A DNA stretch of 64,000 bases from Anaplasma platys (GTDB lineage: Bacteria > Pseudomonadota > Alphaproteobacteria > Rickettsiales > Anaplasmataceae): the NCBI RefSeq assembly GCF_012790675.1, contig NZ_CP046391.1, forward strand, positions 910,632-974,631, given 5' to 3'. Of this stretch, positions 56,427-64,000 are shown one piece after another. The position numbers were made by a program, and so were the translations under genes. Numbering within the stretch: position 1 is the stretch's first letter; every line of letters begins with the position of its first letter. The notes under the pieces were generated by a model that had not been told where the DNA came from, did no database searches, and saw nothing but the letters and a program-made list of their open reading frames with translations.

Positions 56427-58508
56427 CTACTTCTTCACATCACCAATAACAACATTCTCAGGCACTTTCTCATAGCGCGCAAAGAACATGCTATACTGAG
56501 CACGCCCCTGAGACATAGAACGCAAATCCTTCACGTACCCGAACATGCTTCCTAAAGGTATGAAGGCCGTTATCAATTTCGCATTGTGACGATCCTGCAT
56601 CTCTGAAACCTTGCCTCTTCTACTATTCACATCCCCGATTACATCTCCCATGTAATCCTCAGGAGTTATGATCTCAACGCGCATTATTGGCTCCAGCATC
56701 ACAGGACCCGCCTTATTTACCAACTCCCTAAATGCACCTTTAGCCGCCAATTCAAAAGCCAACGGGCTAGAGTCCACCTCATGGAACGCTCCATCGAACA
56801 ACGTCGCCTTGAAGTCTATTACCGGATACCCAGATATAATGCCCGTCTCCTTGATCAACTCCAAGCCGCTCTGCACCCCAGGAATGTATTCCCTAGGTAT
56901 CGCCCCGCAGGTAATCTTGTTCTCAAACTCAAACCCAGAACCTGGCGGAAGAGGCTCAAACAGTATATTCACCTTCGCAAACTGCCCAGCACCGCCGGTC
57001 TGTTTCTTGTGCACATACTCAATCTCAACAGCCTTGGTTATAGTTTCACGATAAGCAACCTGAGGGGCACCCACCGACGCCCCGACACCGAACTCCCGCT
57101 TCATTCTGTCTACTATAATCTCTAGATGTAGCTCCCCCATCCCCTTGAGGATAGTCTGACCACTTTCAGGATTCACAAACACCTTGAGCGATGGGTCTTC
57201 CGCTACCAACCTACTCAATGCAGTACCCATCTTCTCCTGATCCGCAGTAGACATAGGCTCAATAGCTATTTCCATCACCGATTCTGGAAAATCCATCTTC
57301 TCCAGGATTACCGGAAAGTCCTGATCGCATAGCGTGTCACCAGTCGTCGTTTTCTTGAGACCAGCTAAAGCCGCAATGTCACCCGCCTTTATCTCAGTGA
57401 TGTCCTCTCTGTTATTAGCGTGCATCAGCAATATCCTACCGACAGACTCAACATCACCCTTCGTAGTATTCGAGATCACGGTCTTACTAGTCAGCCTTCC
57501 GGAATAAACTCGCACAAAGGTAAGGCTACCGACAAACCTATCAACCATTACCTTAAACGCCAAAGCAACGAATTTACCCTTCTCCGAAGTAGGTATCTTT
57601 ACAATCTCTTCTGGGTTCTTGGCACTAACCCCCTCGATAGCCGGTATATCACTAGGCGCAGGCAAGTAATCAACCACCGCATCCAATAGCGGCTGCACAC
57701 CCTTATTCTTGAACGCAGAACCACAAAGAACTGGCACAAACTTTGACTGTATGACCCCCGTTCTAATACAGCGCTTAATCACCGCACTAGATATCTCCTG
57801 ACCCTCTAGGTACATACCCATAACTTCGTCGTCCACCTCGACGGCGGTTTCCAACAGCGCAGCTCGGTATTTATTGGCTTCCGCCAGCATCCCAGCCGGG
57901 ACTTCACCATAGGCAAACTTAGCCCCGAGAGAGTCTTCTTCCCATATTATCGATCTCATCTCCAGGAGGTCCACAACCCCCACAAAACCCTTATCAACAC
58001 CTATAGGCAACTGCAGCACTAATGGCACCGCGCCCAGCCTGTCCACTATCATGTCGACACAAGCGTAAAAATCCGCACCAACCCTATCTAATTTGTTGAC
58101 AAAGCAGATCCGAGGCACATTGTATCTGTCGGCCTGGCGCCAAACGGTTTCAGATTGCGGCTCAACCCCAGCAACACCATCGAACACTGCAATTGCGCCA
58201 TCCAGGACCCTCAACGATCGCTCCACCTCTATAGTGAAGTCCACGTGCCCAGGGGTATCGATAATATTAATTCTACATCCATCCCAAAAACACGTAGTAG
58301 CAGCGGATGTTATCGTAATACCACGTTCCTTTTCCTGTTCCATCCAGTCCATGGATGCGGCACCCTCGTGCACCTCCCCTATTCTATTCTGTTTTCCTGT
58401 GTAAAAAAGTATGCGCTCTGTTGTGGTGGTCTTCCCAGCGTCTATGTGCGCCATTATCCCTATATTTCTACACCTAGACAGATCACCCTTACTACTCACC
58501 CCCCGCAC
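56427..58508 (-). CDS. fusA: Elongation factor G
   Basis: The 693-residue translocase GTPase. The start [20 protein letters not shown] leads into the P-loop [16 protein letters not shown]. The switch region is [15 protein letters not shown], then [26 protein letters not shown] and the C-terminal domains with [20 protein letters not shown]. Full length. It lies between rpsG (27-base gap) and tuf. Confidence 0.98.
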   Translation of the reverse strand: MRGVSSKGDLSRCRNIGIMAHIDAGKTTTTERILFYTGKQNRIGEVHEGAASMDWMEQEKERGITITSAATTCFWDGCRINIIDTPGHVDFTIEVERSLRVLDGAIAVFDGVAGVEPQSETVWRQADRYNVPRICFVNKLDRVGADFYACVDMIVDRLGAVPLVLQLPIGVDKGFVGVVDLLEMRSIIWEEDSLGAKFAYGEVPAGMLAEANKYRAALLETAVEVDDEVMGMYLEGQEISSAVIKRCIRTGVIQSKFVPVLCGSAFKNKGVQPLLDAVVDYLPAPSDIPAIEGVSAKNPEEIVKIPTSEKGKFVALAFKVMVDRFVGSLTFVRVYSGRLTSKTVISNTTKGDVESVGRILLMHANNREDITEIKAGDIAALAGLKKTTTGDTLCDQDFPVILEKMDFPESVMEIAIEPMSTADQEKMGTALSRLVAEDPSLKVFVNPESGQTILKGMGELHLEIIVDRMKREFGVGASVGAPQVAYRETITKAVEIEYVHKKQTGGAGQFAKVNILFEPLPPGSGFEFENKITCGAIPREYIPGVQSGLELIKETGIISGYPVIDFKATLFDGAFHEVDSSPLAFELAAKGAFRELVNKAGPVMLEPIMRVEIITPEDYMGDVIGDVNSRRGKVSEMQDRHNAKLITAFIPLGSMFGYVKDLRSMSQGRAQYSMFFARYEKVPENVVIGDVKK

Positions 58509-58535
58509 TCCTTCTCTAAGAACCCTTAAATCAAA

Positions 58536-59018
58536 CTAAAATCTAAAATGAGAGAAAGCCTTGTTTGCCTCAGCCATTCTATATTTCTCTTCCTTTATCT
58601 TACAAGCACCACCGCGCTTGTTATACGCCTCCATCAGCTCATGGCACAAGCAGCTCATATACGTCTTGTTCGTCTTCTTCCTGCTCGCGCGCGCAGCCTT
58701 TACGATCCAGCGAAGCGCAAGCGAAGTCGATCTATCCTCTCTCACCTCCACGGGAATCTGATAAGTCACACCACCGACCCTTCTGGAACGCACCTCCATT
58801 TTAGGCATAACATTAGAGATAGCAGTATTGAAGATAGCCACACCACTCTCACCAGCAAAACGTGACTCCGCCATTTTCAGCGCACCGTGGACAATCTTCT
58901 CTGCCAAGGCCTTCTTACCTTGACGCATAACAACGTTAATCAAGCGAGCCAAAAGTACGCTTCCAGAATACCCATCAGCAACTACAGCTCTCCTTCCAAC
59001 TCTTCTACGACGAGACAT
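58536..59018 (-). CDS. rpsG: 30S ribosomal protein S7
   Basis: A 160-residue primary binder of the 16S 3' domain. Family text: [60 protein letters not shown] and [20 protein letters not shown]. It is 17 bases after rpsL. Confidence 0.97.
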   Translation of the reverse strand: MSRRRRVGRRAVVADGYSGSVLLARLINVVMRQGKKALAEKIVHGALKMAESRFAGESGVAIFNTAISNVMPKMEVRSRRVGGVTYQIPVEVREDRSTSLALRWIVKAARASRKKTNKTYMSCLCHELMEAYNKRGGACKIKEEKYRMAEANKAFSHFRF

Positions 59019-59035
59019 ACATTACCAAACTAAAA

Positions 59036-59410
59036 CTAGCCCCCACGCTTGACCCCATACTTGGAGCGCGCCTTCTTTCTGCCTTGAACACCCTTAGTAT
59101 CCAACGCACCTCTCACAATGTGATAACGAACCCCAGGCAAGTCTTTCACCCGCCCACCTCTGATTAGAACTACCGAGTGTTCCTGCAGATTATGCCCCTC
59201 GCCAGGGATATAGGCTATGACCTCACTTCCATACCCCGCGATCCTCACCCTTGCAACTTTACGCAGTGCTGAGTTTGGCTTCTTCGGTGTAGTAGTGTAA
59301 ACCTTCACGCACACCGCCCTCTTCTGAGGATTATGCTGCAGAGCCGGAGCCTTATTAGCCGACCCGCGAGGCTTTCTGGGACGACGCACCAGCTGATTGA
59401 TCGTGGGCAT
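59036..59410 (-). CDS. rpsL: 30S ribosomal protein S12
   Basis: A 124-residue decoding-centre protein. The start is the ATG at 59410 ([20 protein letters not shown]); the longer open frame upstream is not family-like. The conserved loops [20 protein letters not shown] and [20 protein letters not shown] are present. The streptomycin-related Lys-43 ([11 protein letters not shown]) is lysine, the susceptible state. First gene of the block. Confidence 0.97.
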   Translation of the reverse strand: MPTINQLVRRPRKPRGSANKAPALQHNPQKRAVCVKVYTTTPKKPNSALRKVARVRIAGYGSEVIAYIPGEGHNLQEHSVVLIRGGRVKDLPGVRYHIVRGALDTKGVQGRKKARSKYGVKRGG

Positions 59411-59475
59411 GTATAAACCTAAAATCACTATGAAAAGCGCTACCCACGCACCCGGAGATAGCGAAAGCAGCTCCA

Positions 59476-59504
59476 CTTATAAGGGAATAGCACGCACCAG
59501 TCAA
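59476..59504 (-). promoter_or_regulatory. Candidate promoter of the rpsL-fusA-tuf operon
   Basis: On the minus strand: TTGACT (59499-59504), a 17-base spacer and TATAAG (59476-59481), each 5 of 6 to consensus. Predicted leader to the rpsL ATG is about 60 bases. Confidence 0.7.
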
Positions 59505-59938
59505 TACAATTTTGATTTTTTTCCCATCGCCGATTCATGCACTCGGCATGCCGCTCCCGTGCGCCGAAAAACCACCGGAACATAGGCCGAACTGTGGGCA
59601 GTTCCACGCCAGTGTCTATCCGCACAGATTCGTAATCCTGCAAGCTACCCGGGCGAAGATCTGTACAATTTCCTGAGCGCACAACCGAAAATTACACACA
59701 TTAATTATGTGAGTACGTGACTACAAACTTCACAGAACATAAATAACAACACTACAAAGCCCGCGGAACTTACTAACAATTGCACCAACTTGTTAATTGG
59801 TATTGTCACGTGCACACAGCTACAGCCCCACTGGAAGGCATCACCATACAACATGACACATGGTCAGCTACGATTCAATCCTATTGCTAAGCTGCAGCTA
59901 TTATACTTGTAAACTCTCGCGTCCCAAAGTTGCAATTT
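59505..59938. other. Gene-free stretch between the divergent rpsL and virB2 promoters
   Basis: No gene seen on either strand. A pair TAACAA ... TTGTTA (59773-59798 region) is the only visible symmetry. Confidence 0.4.
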
Positions 59939-59967
59939 ACGCAACTTTAACAATTGCGTGTTGTACT
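59939..59967 (+). promoter_or_regulatory. Conserved dyad element upstream of first virB2
   Basis: ACGCAA-N9-TTGCGT (59939-59959) followed by GTTGTACT. The second virB2 has a matching stretch at 60626-60654 sharing AACTTTA-(A/G)-CAATT and GTGTTGTACT, also with an inverted repeat. Both lie about 95 bases before the start codon. Confidence 0.5.
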
Positions 59968-60045
59968 GTCCCGATGTGCGTGTGTGCCGCGTGTGCCTAC
60001 AGACAGCGACTTGGAGGGAAAACGCGCACGGAAAGTGAATAACGA

Positions 60046-60056
60046 GGGGGGGGGGG
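60046..60056 (+). repeat. Poly-G tract (11) at the ribosome site of virB2 copy 1
   Basis: Eleven consecutive G residues end 3 bases before the ATG. Such tracts slip during replication and would change the spacing or the strength of the ribosome site. Confidence 0.85.
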
Positions 60057-60059
60057 AAG

Positions 60060-60443
60060 ATGTTGAAGTTCATAAAGTTTGTTGTAGTGGCGTTCGTTTT
60101 CGTGACGGGCATTGCTGGAATGGCGAGTGCTGGTTCTGCAGCGTCAGCTGGCCCCGCTAGTGATGATGTTGCTGCGAAGGTAATATGCAACGTTGTGGTA
60201 TTTGTCCAACGTTTAGGTCTACCCATAATGACGGGGGTCATTTTGGGAGCTAGCATAATGGCAATATTTGGTAAAATGGCTTGGGCTTCTATCGTGGTGC
60301 TTGTGGTATTCACTGCAATATTCTTCGGAGCTGGTAAGCTCATGCAGAAATTTGCTGCGGGGTTAAATAACGAGTTTGGTAAGGCCGAAACTTTCGAGTG
60401 CAAGGGTGGTGGGAATACCTCAATGCCCTCCTCCAATTCATAG
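60060..60443 (+). CDS. virB2: VirB2-like T4SS pilin, copy 1
   Basis: A 127-residue pilin-type protein. A cleavable signal peptide (MLKFIKFVVVAFVFVTGIAG, then MASA) leads into a core shared almost identically by the three copies: AAKVICNVVVFVQRLGLPIM, TGVILGASIMAIFGKMAWAS and IVVLVVFTAIFFGAGKLMQK, with two membrane spans. The tail (KAETFECKGGGNTSMPSSNS) differs between copies. Cysteines in CNVV and FECK could pair. The ribosome site is a run of 11 G (60046-60056) three bases before the ATG. The product would be the pilus or channel subunit of the Rickettsiales T4SS. Confidence 0.9.
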   Translation: MLKFIKFVVVAFVFVTGIAGMASAGSAASAGPASDDVAAKVICNVVVFVQRLGLPIMTGVILGASIMAIFGKMAWASIVVLVVFTAIFFGAGKLMQKFAAGLNNEFGKAETFECKGGGNTSMPSSNS

Positions 60444-60751
60444 TAGTAGATAAATTGTGTATCGCACGCGTTGTGTAATGTGAGCGAGGCTCGCGTGCCG
60501 AACCGCGCTCATTCTGTGTTTATAGTGTGAGAGTAAGTTTTTGCCGGCGCGGACGACGCAGCCGCGTCCTGCTCTTTTTCTCTGGTTATGAGCTTACGTC
60601 TAAAACGCAACGCAAGAGCGTTATTAACACAACTTTAGCAATTCTGTGTTGTACTCCGGTGGTGTGTGCACGTATTGCGTGTAGTAAAGTACGTATATCA
60701 CCAATGTGCACGTGTTTTTAGTTTTGAAAACGAGGGGGGGGGGGAATAGCA
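60444..60751 (+). promoter_or_regulatory. Intergenic region of virB2 copies 1 and 2 with dyad element and poly-G tract
   Basis: Contains AACACA-N13-TGTGTT (60626-60650) with GTACT following, matching the element before copy 1, and a run of 11 G at 60734-60744, 7 bases before the GTG start of copy 2. Confidence 0.55.
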
Positions 60752-61129
60752 GTGTGGAGTGTAGCAAGATTCTTTGGGCTGTGTTCTTTGTTTTTCCTGC
60801 TAATTGGTGCTTCAGCTCAGAGTAGCGCTGAAAACAACAATAAGGACGTAGCAGCTACTGTGATTTGTAATGTGGTCGTGTTCGTGCAACGTTTGGGCTT
60901 GCCAATCATGACTGGGGTCATTCTGGGAGCCAGCATTATGGCAATCTTCGGTAAGATGGCTTGGGCTTCTATTGTGGTACTTGTGGTATTTACTGCAATA
61001 TTTTTTGGCGCTGGAAAGTTGATGCAGAAGTTTGCAGCAGGGTTGAACGGGGAATTCTCAGGGGCTAACCAGTTTGAATGCAAAAGTGGTGGAACTGTGA
61101 TTCCATCAAGTTCTGCGGCCGCTGCATGA
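60752..61129 (+). CDS. virB2: VirB2-like T4SS pilin, copy 2
   Basis: 125 residues, same design as copy 1 with a different signal peptide (MWSVARFFGLCSLFFLLIGA, then SAQ) and a core changed only by V-A-A-T-V for A-A-K-V at its start. The tail is NQFECKSGGTVIPSSSAAAA. It begins with GTG; the upstream run of 11 G serves as ribosome site. Near identity of the core with divergent ends suggests either purifying selection on the core or gene conversion between copies. Confidence 0.88.
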   Translation: MWSVARFFGLCSLFFLLIGASAQSSAENNNKDVAATVICNVVVFVQRLGLPIMTGVILGASIMAIFGKMAWASIVVLVVFTAIFFGAGKLMQKFAAGLNGEFSGANQFECKSGGTVIPSSSAAAA

Positions 61130-61248
61130 GCGAGTTATGTTGGCGCTAGTTCTCTACATCCGCTGTTATAAGTTCTACGGCCAGGGGAACGGTGCATGCT
61201 TAACTTTATTAATCAGCTGTCAGTTGTGATTTAAAGACATATGTGTGC

Positions 61249-61256
61249 GGGGGGGG
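61249..61256 (+). repeat. Poly-G tract (8) at the ribosome site of virB2 copy 3
   Basis: Eight G residues end one base before the ATG at 61258. If a GTG at 61243 were used instead, the tract would be coding and slippage would shift the frame. Confidence 0.8.
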
Positions 61257-61257
61257 C

Positions 61258-61665
61258 ATGTTGAAATTTTTTAAGTCACCAGTGCGTGCTGGGGCATTTT
61301 TGGTGTTCCTGTGTTTGTTAAGTATGCAGAGTGTCAAGGCTACCGCGCAGAGCGGTGCTGCTGGTACACAAACTGGCAGTGACGACGTTGCTGCAAAGGT
61401 AATATGTAACGTGGTCGTCTTCGTTCAAAGATTAGGGCTGCCGATAATGACCGGGGTCATTTTGGGTGCTAGCATCATGGCCATATTTGGCAAAATGGCT
61501 TGGGCTTCGATTGTGGTGCTGGTTGTATTCACGGCGATATTCTTCGGAGCTGGAAAGCTCATGCAGAAGTTTGCTGCAGGTTTAAATAGCGAGTTTGGTG
61601 ATGCCAAAACTTTCAAGTGCCAGGGTGAGGGAAAGACCGCAATGCCGGCAGTATTGACACGCTGA
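61258..61665 (+). CDS. virB2: VirB2-like T4SS pilin, copy 3
   Basis: 135 residues from the ATG at 61258. The signal peptide is MLKFFKSPVRAGAFLVFLCL, then LSMQSVKA; a Gly/Ser/Thr-rich linker (GAAGTQTGSDD) is followed by the shared core and a tail AKTFKCQGEGKTAMPAVLTR. An in-frame GTG at 61243 adds five residues translated from the poly-G run and is unlikely. It lies 128 bases after copy 2. Confidence 0.88.
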   Translation: MLKFFKSPVRAGAFLVFLCLLSMQSVKATAQSGAAGTQTGSDDVAAKVICNVVVFVQRLGLPIMTGVILGASIMAIFGKMAWASIVVLVVFTAIFFGAGKLMQKFAAGLNSEFGDAKTFKCQGEGKTAMPAVLTR

Positions 61666-62097
61666 GCTTAGGGAGCCTATGTTGCGCTGGTAAGACTGTC
61701 GTGGCATGCTTTAGTTTGAACGGCTGTACGGCCACTATGAAAAGTTCAGGTCGATCACGTCGTAGCGTTTTGGGCGCTGGAGTATCGGACAATCCCATGC
61801 ATGCTTGTTGCGGACCACTGGTAGGGTGTAGACAGAATCGACCGGTCACCTTACTATGTTTTAGGCACCGAGGGAGCGTGTGCGTACGGTTTTGCGGCGT
61901 ATGTGTTATGCCCCAGAAGACATTGTCACTTATTGGGCTTGCCTCAACCCCGAGGACCCGCCCACGGACGCCGCTAACACCTTCGCTGACGCTGCACACG
62001 CCTTATAGCTCACTGCAGAGCCTGTTTATGTTTTTTCTTTAAAAAGAAGAGCATTTATGCTACTAATGAGGCATTCTGTGGCATTTGTGCGTGTAAA
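61666..62097 (+). other. Region between virB2 copy 3 and rnj, with a doubtful 42-residue frame
   Basis: No standard-length gene. A short frame from GTG 61880 to the stop at 62006-62008 reads MRTVLRRMCYAPEDIVTYWA, then CLNPEDPPTDAANTFADAAH and AL, with GAGGGAG just upstream. Its composition is protein-like but it is too short to be sure. Open frames of 113 and 128 residues on both strands here overlap and look random. Confidence 0.25.
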
Positions 62098-63729
62098 ATG
62101 AGTTTGGATAGAAGTGGGTTTTTGTTTTTGCCCCTCGGCGGAGTGGGTAAGATTGGTATGAATGTCACGTTGTATCATGTACATGGCAAGTGGATCATTG
62201 TTGACCTGGGAGCTGGCTTTGCCGACGGCGATATTATGCCAGGCATCGATATGATAGTAGCGGACGTTAGCTTCATTAGGGAGCGGCGAGAAGATCTGCT
62301 TGGCATTGTATTAACGCATGCTCATGAGGACCATATAGGCGCTATTCCTCACTTATGGGAGGATTTGCGTTGCCCAGTTTACGCGACGAAGTTCACTGCG
62401 TTGTTCTTACAGTCTAAGCTCGCGCAGTTTTCCATGGATGTACCTATTGTAACGATTGATCCCGATGTTCCCCTTGAGCTAGGACCCTTTACCCTCGAGT
62501 TTGTGAGCATGACACACTCTATTCCTGAGATGCACGCCATTGCGGTGCGCACCGATCTCGGTAGTGTGCTGCACACTGGCGACTGGAAGCTAGATAGCAA
62601 TCCTGTCATTGGGTCCGTTTCCGACACGGAAAAGCTGAAGCGCCTGGGGGATGATGGGCTACTTGCAGTAATCTCCGACTCCACCAACATATTCACTGAG
62701 GGCAGCTCCGGTTCGGAGGGAAGTCTGTATGAGAATATCCTAAGCATTGTGCAAAACAGTGATCAGAGAGTGGCAATATCGCTGTTTGCTTCCAATATAG
62801 CTAGGATTTACACCCTGGGTAAAATCGCAAAGTCTTCGGGAAGGCACGTGGCCGTTCTGGGAAGGTCGTTGTTCAGGGCTATCAGCGCCGCGAAAGATTG
62901 TGGTTATCTTGATGACTCTGTGGAATTCGTGGATGTGCGCGACGCTGCGGGGCTTCCCAAGGATAAGGTGCTGTACCTGTGCACCGGGTGCCAGGGTGAG
63001 CCATTGGCTGCTACGGCTAGACTCGCCAGTAAGTCGCATCCTTTTGCCATAATGGAATCCGGAGACACAGTGATTTTTTCCTCAAAGATCATTCCGGGAA
63101 ACGAAAAACGCATATTCCGGGTTTTTAACAACTTTGTTCGAATGGGAGTTGAGGTGATAACCGAGTTTACCGAGCGTGTACATGTATCGGGGCATCCTTC
63201 ACGGGAGGAGGTACGTACATTGTATTCGCTTACTAGGCCCAAAATGTGTCTGCCAGTACATGGGGAGTACATGCATATGTATGAGCACAAAAAGTTGGCG
63301 GAGGCTTGCGGTATAGAGAGATGTATAATCGCAGCACCAGGGGATGTTATAGACTTGGTGCGCGGTGAAAAAGTGGATACTGTGGAAAGTGGTGTGCTGG
63401 GTATAGATGGGGACTTTTTACGCCACCCGTCTGGTGATGTGTTAAACGCCCGCCGGAAAATGCGCGATGCGGGAGTGGTTGTTGTCACATTATTGCTAAA
63501 TAAGGAGCACAAACTTATACGAAAACCCATGGTCATTGCACCCGGCGCGCTTGGTAGCTCGGCAGATCGGTCGATATTGATGGAGATTTCCCGTAGAATC
63601 GAGGAAGGTATAGCTACGCGGCGTCCTAGTAACATTAGGGGATTTATACGAAATCTGGTCTTTGGGTTCTTCAAAGACGTTTTAAAGGGTAAACCGTTGG
63701 TGGAAGTGCAGCTGGAGTATGTGTGGTAG
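62098..63729 (+). CDS. rnj: Ribonuclease J (metallo-beta-lactamase/beta-CASP)
   Basis: A 543-residue RNase with endo- and 5'-exonuclease activity, the main mRNA decay enzyme in many alphaproteobacteria lacking a full RNase E pathway. Motifs are FLPLGGVGKIGMN, the metal site LTHAHEDHIGAIPH, LHTGDWKLD (Asp), SDSTN, beta-CASP text YLCTGCQGEPLAATARLASK, and VHVSGHPSREEV with LPVHGEYMHM. Full length. Its last 11 bases overlap the start of tolB. Confidence 0.95.
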   Translation: MSLDRSGFLFLPLGGVGKIGMNVTLYHVHGKWIIVDLGAGFADGDIMPGIDMIVADVSFIRERREDLLGIVLTHAHEDHIGAIPHLWEDLRCPVYATKFTALFLQSKLAQFSMDVPIVTIDPDVPLELGPFTLEFVSMTHSIPEMHAIAVRTDLGSVLHTGDWKLDSNPVIGSVSDTEKLKRLGDDGLLAVISDSTNIFTEGSSGSEGSLYENILSIVQNSDQRVAISLFASNIARIYTLGKIAKSSGRHVAVLGRSLFRAISAAKDCGYLDDSVEFVDVRDAAGLPKDKVLYLCTGCQGEPLAATARLASKSHPFAIMESGDTVIFSSKIIPGNEKRIFRVFNNFVRMGVEVITEFTERVHVSGHPSREEVRTLYSLTRPKMCLPVHGEYMHMYEHKKLAEACGIERCIIAAPGDVIDLVRGEKVDTVESGVLGIDGDFLRHPSGDVLNARRKMRDAGVVVVTLLLNKEHKLIRKPMVIAPGALGSSADRSILMEISRRIEEGIATRRPSNIRGFIRNLVFGFFKDVLKGKPLVEVQLEYVW

Positions 63730-64000
63730 AACTTGGCGGTCGCATCTAGTTTTCTGCTTGTTTTTGTTCGTCTTCTACAATGCAGAGGCGGCGTCGCTAC
63801 GACTTGATATAACCCGGGGGAATACGCAGAGCACCGGAGTGGCGTTTGCACCTATGAATACTTCCTCGAATCTTGAACATAACATAGCCGCCAATTGCAC
63901 GGCGGTTATATTGCGCAACCTTGCTAGCACTGGGAACTTTAATGTTCAAATGGTGAATACGGACCTGAGTATTGATGCAGCGGGTGTGCCGGGGTCAGAC
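63719..64000 (+). CDS. tolB: Tol-Pal system protein TolB, N-terminal part (cut by window edge)
   Basis: From an ATG at 63719, overlapping the rnj stop, 94 residues are visible: MCGRTWRSHLVFCLFLFVFY, then NAEAASLRLDITRGNTQSTG and more. A signal peptide likely cleaved after AEA is followed by the TolB N-terminal domain (LRLDITRG ... FAPM ... ILRNLASTGNF). TolB is a periplasmic beta-propeller protein that works with Pal and TolA to keep the outer membrane joined. The propeller lies outside the window. Confidence 0.88.
   Translation, partial: MCGRTWRSHLVFCLFLFVFYNAEAASLRLDITRGNTQSTGVAFAPMNTSSNLEHNIAANCTAVILRNLASTGNFNVQMVNTDLSIDAAGVPGSD

Noticed and set aside
59864..60436. 190-residue open frame antisense to virB2 copy 1, with similar antisense frames over copies 2 and 3
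   Set aside because: They mirror the conserved pilin core on the opposite strand and lack ribosome sites; the plus-strand pilins explain the openness.
61613..62042. Frames of 128 (minus) and 113 (plus) residues after virB2 copy 3
   Set aside because: Mutually overlapping, biased by GC-rich sequence, no recognised family or ribosome site.

Overview
The window looks like the chromosome of an Anaplasma species. The grounds are reduced biosynthesis, divergent single-copy genes, a 16S rRNA gene with no 23S/5S beside it, three adjacent virB2 paralogues of the Rickettsiales vir-homologue type IV secretion system (T4SS), and long gene-free stretches between housekeeping genes. The hypervariable V1 stretch of the 16S gene (positions 16379-16401, read on the minus strand) agrees with what I remember of the Anaplasma platys signature rather than A. 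marginale or A. phagocytophilum. Species assignment to A. platys or a very close relative is therefore an inference from memory, not a search result.

Layout. 1-4190 (minus): two tRNAs, then tig-clpP-clpX-lon, a protein folding and quality-control cluster; lon runs off the left edge. 4290-7200 (plus): a small lipoprotein missed by length filters, pgpA, a GNAT acetyltransferase and a PAS-domain protein without a kinase domain; iscX faces them. 7760-11811 (plus): rpsD, tRNA-Leu, perM, hdaA, thiD. 12527-21652 (minus): a lineage-specific membrane protein, sdhD and sdhC directly behind the 16S rRNA gene, a degenerate EPSP-synthase-like protein, and dnaE. 21859-24796: bolA, then 2.5 kb of decayed tandem repeats. 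24797-30231 (minus): pdxH, a patatin-like lipase, a carboxylesterase and def, with a 2.3 kb gene-free gap. 30540-35800: pyrD, coaX, mnhE (minus), bioF, tRNA-Arg and a small YqaA/DedA-like membrane protein. 35900-43086: apaG and purK share an overlapping divergent promoter; a 1078-residue cysteine-rich exported protein has a decayed partial copy 5.7 kb away; rnhB.

43695-59504 (minus) is the classical str/rif block read as rpsL-rpsG-fusA-tuf-tRNA-Trp-secE-nusG-rplK-rplA-rplJ-rplL-rpoB-rpoC, with a good sigma70-type promoter in front of rpsL and a perfect 55-bp tandem duplication at the end of tuf. 60060-61665 (plus) holds three virB2 genes. Each is preceded by a run of 8-11 G residues where the ribosome binding site should be, and the first two share an upstream element with dyad symmetry. 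The window closes with ribonuclease J and the start of tolB.

The most interesting items are the poly-G tracts before the virB2 genes, the duplicated tuf tail, the 1078-residue exported protein and its broken copy, the catalytically stripped AroA homologue, the hidden lipoprotein gene, the degenerate repeat field, and the interlocked apaG/purK promoters. All database-type statements are from memory; no search was run.
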